From Deltaproteobacteria bacterium (lineage in GTDB: Bacteria > Desulfobacterota > Desulfobacteria > Desulfobacterales > SG8-13), in NCBI GenBank assembly GCA_030670715.1, contig DAOVBC010000014.1, forward strand, positions 1 to 15,090: a DNA stretch of 15,090 nt, in the 5' to 3' direction. This document shows, one piece after another, positions 14,386-15,090 of the stretch (positions are counted from its first letter, which is position 1; each line of letters begins with the position of its first letter). The notes under the pieces are model-generated. The model made no database searches. It had not been told where the DNA came from and was given only the letters and a program-made list of their open reading frames with translations. The translations under genes and the position numbers were made by a program.

Positions 14386-14589
14386 CTATTCGGTTTCGAT
14401 TTCTATTGCCAGATCCGGACACCGGAGTTCACACAGTTTGCAGCAGATACAATCCTTCGGACGCGCGGCAACGACCTTGTCCGAATCATTGAGCTCCAGC
14501 ACTTTTTTGGGGCAAAACTCCACGCATATACCGCAGCCCTTGCACCAGTCCTGATCTATATGGTGCTGCTTGAGTTTCGGTTTTGCCAT
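14386..14589 (-). CDS. korD: 2-oxoacid:ferredoxin oxidoreductase, delta (2x[4Fe-4S] ferredoxin-like) subunit
   Basis: A 67-residue ferredoxin-like protein with two complete cluster motifs: Cys16-x2-Cys19-x2-Cys22-x3-Cys26-Pro (CKGCGICVEFCP) and Cys47-x2-Cys50-x2-Cys53-x3-Cys57-Pro. It passes electrons from the thiamine/beta-subunit cluster to free ferredoxin. It is first in the operon, with AAAGG about 9 nt before ATG. The 340 bp between it and mltG hold two candidate promoters facing away from each other and no gene that I can support. Confidence 0.95.
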   Translation of the reverse strand: MAKPKLKQHHIDQDWCKGCGICVEFCPKKVLELNDSDKVVAARPKDCICCKLCELRCPDLAIEIETE

Positions 14590-14723
14590 AACGGGTACCT
14601 TTCGATGTCAGATATGCACGGTTGGTCGGTATTGCTTCACCTGGTTATGTCGGCACAGCGATCGAGCGCATTCCTATGGACCAATTCGGTGTTGATTGTC
14701 AACGAATTCGTGACGGTGGTGTT

Positions 14724-14752
14724 TCAATAGTGATATTCGCTAAAAATGTCAA
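14724..14752 (-). promoter_or_regulatory. Candidate promoter for korDABC
   Basis: On the minus strand TTGACA (14752-14747) with a 17-nt spacer and TATTGA (14729-14724, a partial -10) would start transcription near 14717 and leave a leader of about 128 nt. A second TTGACA further down (around 14696-14701) lacks a good -10. The -35 is strong, the -10 is weak. Confidence 0.4.
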
Positions 14753-14857
14753 GGACAGCTTAAGGAAAATAACCATAATCGTTGACAAAATCAAGAATGT
14801 CGCCCGTCGGTAAAAGCTCGTTATCCTGGAGAAGCATTTGGTGGATATACAAGACCT

Positions 14858-14887
14858 TTGACAAAACACCCCGATTTGAAATAAAAT
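14858..14887 (+). promoter_or_regulatory. Sigma70-type promoter upstream of mltG
   Basis: TTGACA (14858-14863), an 18-nt spacer and TAAAAT (14882-14887) form a near-consensus promoter. Transcription would start near 14894, about 37 nt before the TTG start codon at 14931. Confidence 0.6.
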
Positions 14888-14930
14888 ATAAAGATTGATT
14901 TTTTTTGCATGTATAGGATGGGATGCCGGA

Positions 14931-15090
14931 TTGAAAAAGCCACTTACAATAATTTCCACCGCGGTGTTTCTTTTCCTGCTGGTTCTCTTCGGTGCCTACC
15001 TGGACCTTGTAATATACAGTGACCGGTCGGCGGGCAACGACCCCGGGAAAAAGATGATCACCGTTAAGCGGGGGCAGAATTTAGCCGTCA
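14931..15090 (+). CDS. mltG: MltG/YceG-like endolytic murein transglycosylase, N-terminal fragment (cut by window edge)
   Basis: Fifty-three codons are visible from TTG 14931. They read (M)KKPLTIISTAVFLFLLVLFGAY, a basic start and single membrane anchor (about residues 6-22). A short periplasmic stretch then leads into KKMITVKRGQNLAV, like the I-x-V-x-x-G-x-S/N start of the first LysM-like subdomain of MltG. MltG cuts nascent glycan strands at the inner membrane and so sets their length. No in-frame ATG exists upstream before the TAA at 14889. GGATGGGATG lies before TTG, so a TTG start is the best reading. The identification rests on a short piece and is tentative. Confidence 0.6.
   Translation, partial: MKKPLTIISTAVFLFLLVLFGAYLDLVIYSDRSAGNDPGKKMITVKRGQNLAV

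Noticed and set aside
13675..14730. Long plus-strand open frame (351 codons) opposite korA and korD
   Set aside because: It is antisense to two strongly supported genes, and its translation (His/Gly/Phe-rich) is what the complement of korA codons produces.
14699..14959. Minus-strand open frame of 86 codons across the korD-mltG gap
   Set aside because: It runs through both promoter-like regions and the mltG start, has no ribosome site and reads as low-complexity hydrophobic text; not supportable as a gene.

Overview
The window reads as chromosomal DNA of a strictly anaerobic, probably sulfate-reducing member of the Desulfobacterota (Desulfobacteraceae/Desulfosarcinaceae-like). This is inferred from a four-subunit ferredoxin-dependent 2-oxoacid oxidoreductase, the xerC-hslV-hslU-argB order, the protein sequences, roughly 50 % GC and AT-rich foldback repeats between genes. 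Nothing points to phage, plasmid, CRISPR or a transposase gene. Most genes are housekeeping and lie on the minus strand, so the notes below run in transcription order, from high to low coordinates.

Right end: an mltG-type gene begins on the plus strand and runs out of the window (from 14931), behind a good sigma70-like promoter. Divergent from it is korDABC (14589 down to 11879), encoding ferredoxin-like delta, alpha, beta and gamma subunits of a 2-oxoacid (probably 2-oxoglutarate):ferredoxin oxidoreductase. A lone plus-strand amidohydrolase gene (11124-11864) converges tail-to-tail on korC. It is separated by about 400 bp of non-coding, repeat-bearing DNA from a divergent UDP-glucuronate decarboxylase gene (10719-9712).

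Middle: after a 282-bp imperfect palindrome (9433-9714) comes an unrecognised lipoprotein gene with a clear promoter and Shine-Dalgarno site. It is followed by coaBC, a family 4 uracil-DNA glycosylase, an NfeD/ClpP-like membrane protease and a slipin (SPFH protein). coaBC and udg overlap by ATGA, and the NfeD and slipin genes form the classical NfeD-SPFH pair. Next come a small Rho_N-domain basic protein with a hairpin-bearing leader and a HAD-family phosphatase only 1 nt downstream of it.

Left end: xerC, an AT-rich foldback repeat, hslV, hslU and the first 35 codons of argB. This gives the HslVU protease together with a Xer recombinase and arginine biosynthesis.

There is no clear new multi-gene system. 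The most interesting content is non-coding: two related AT-rich foldback repeats, one with perfect 13-bp ends that take in a stop codon; a second, GC-richer structured repeat at 10858-11021 whose edge recurs at 141-177; and a two-hairpin leader before the Rho_N gene. The uncharacterised lipoprotein and an amidohydrolase with an apparent metal-ligand change are the coding items worth a second look.
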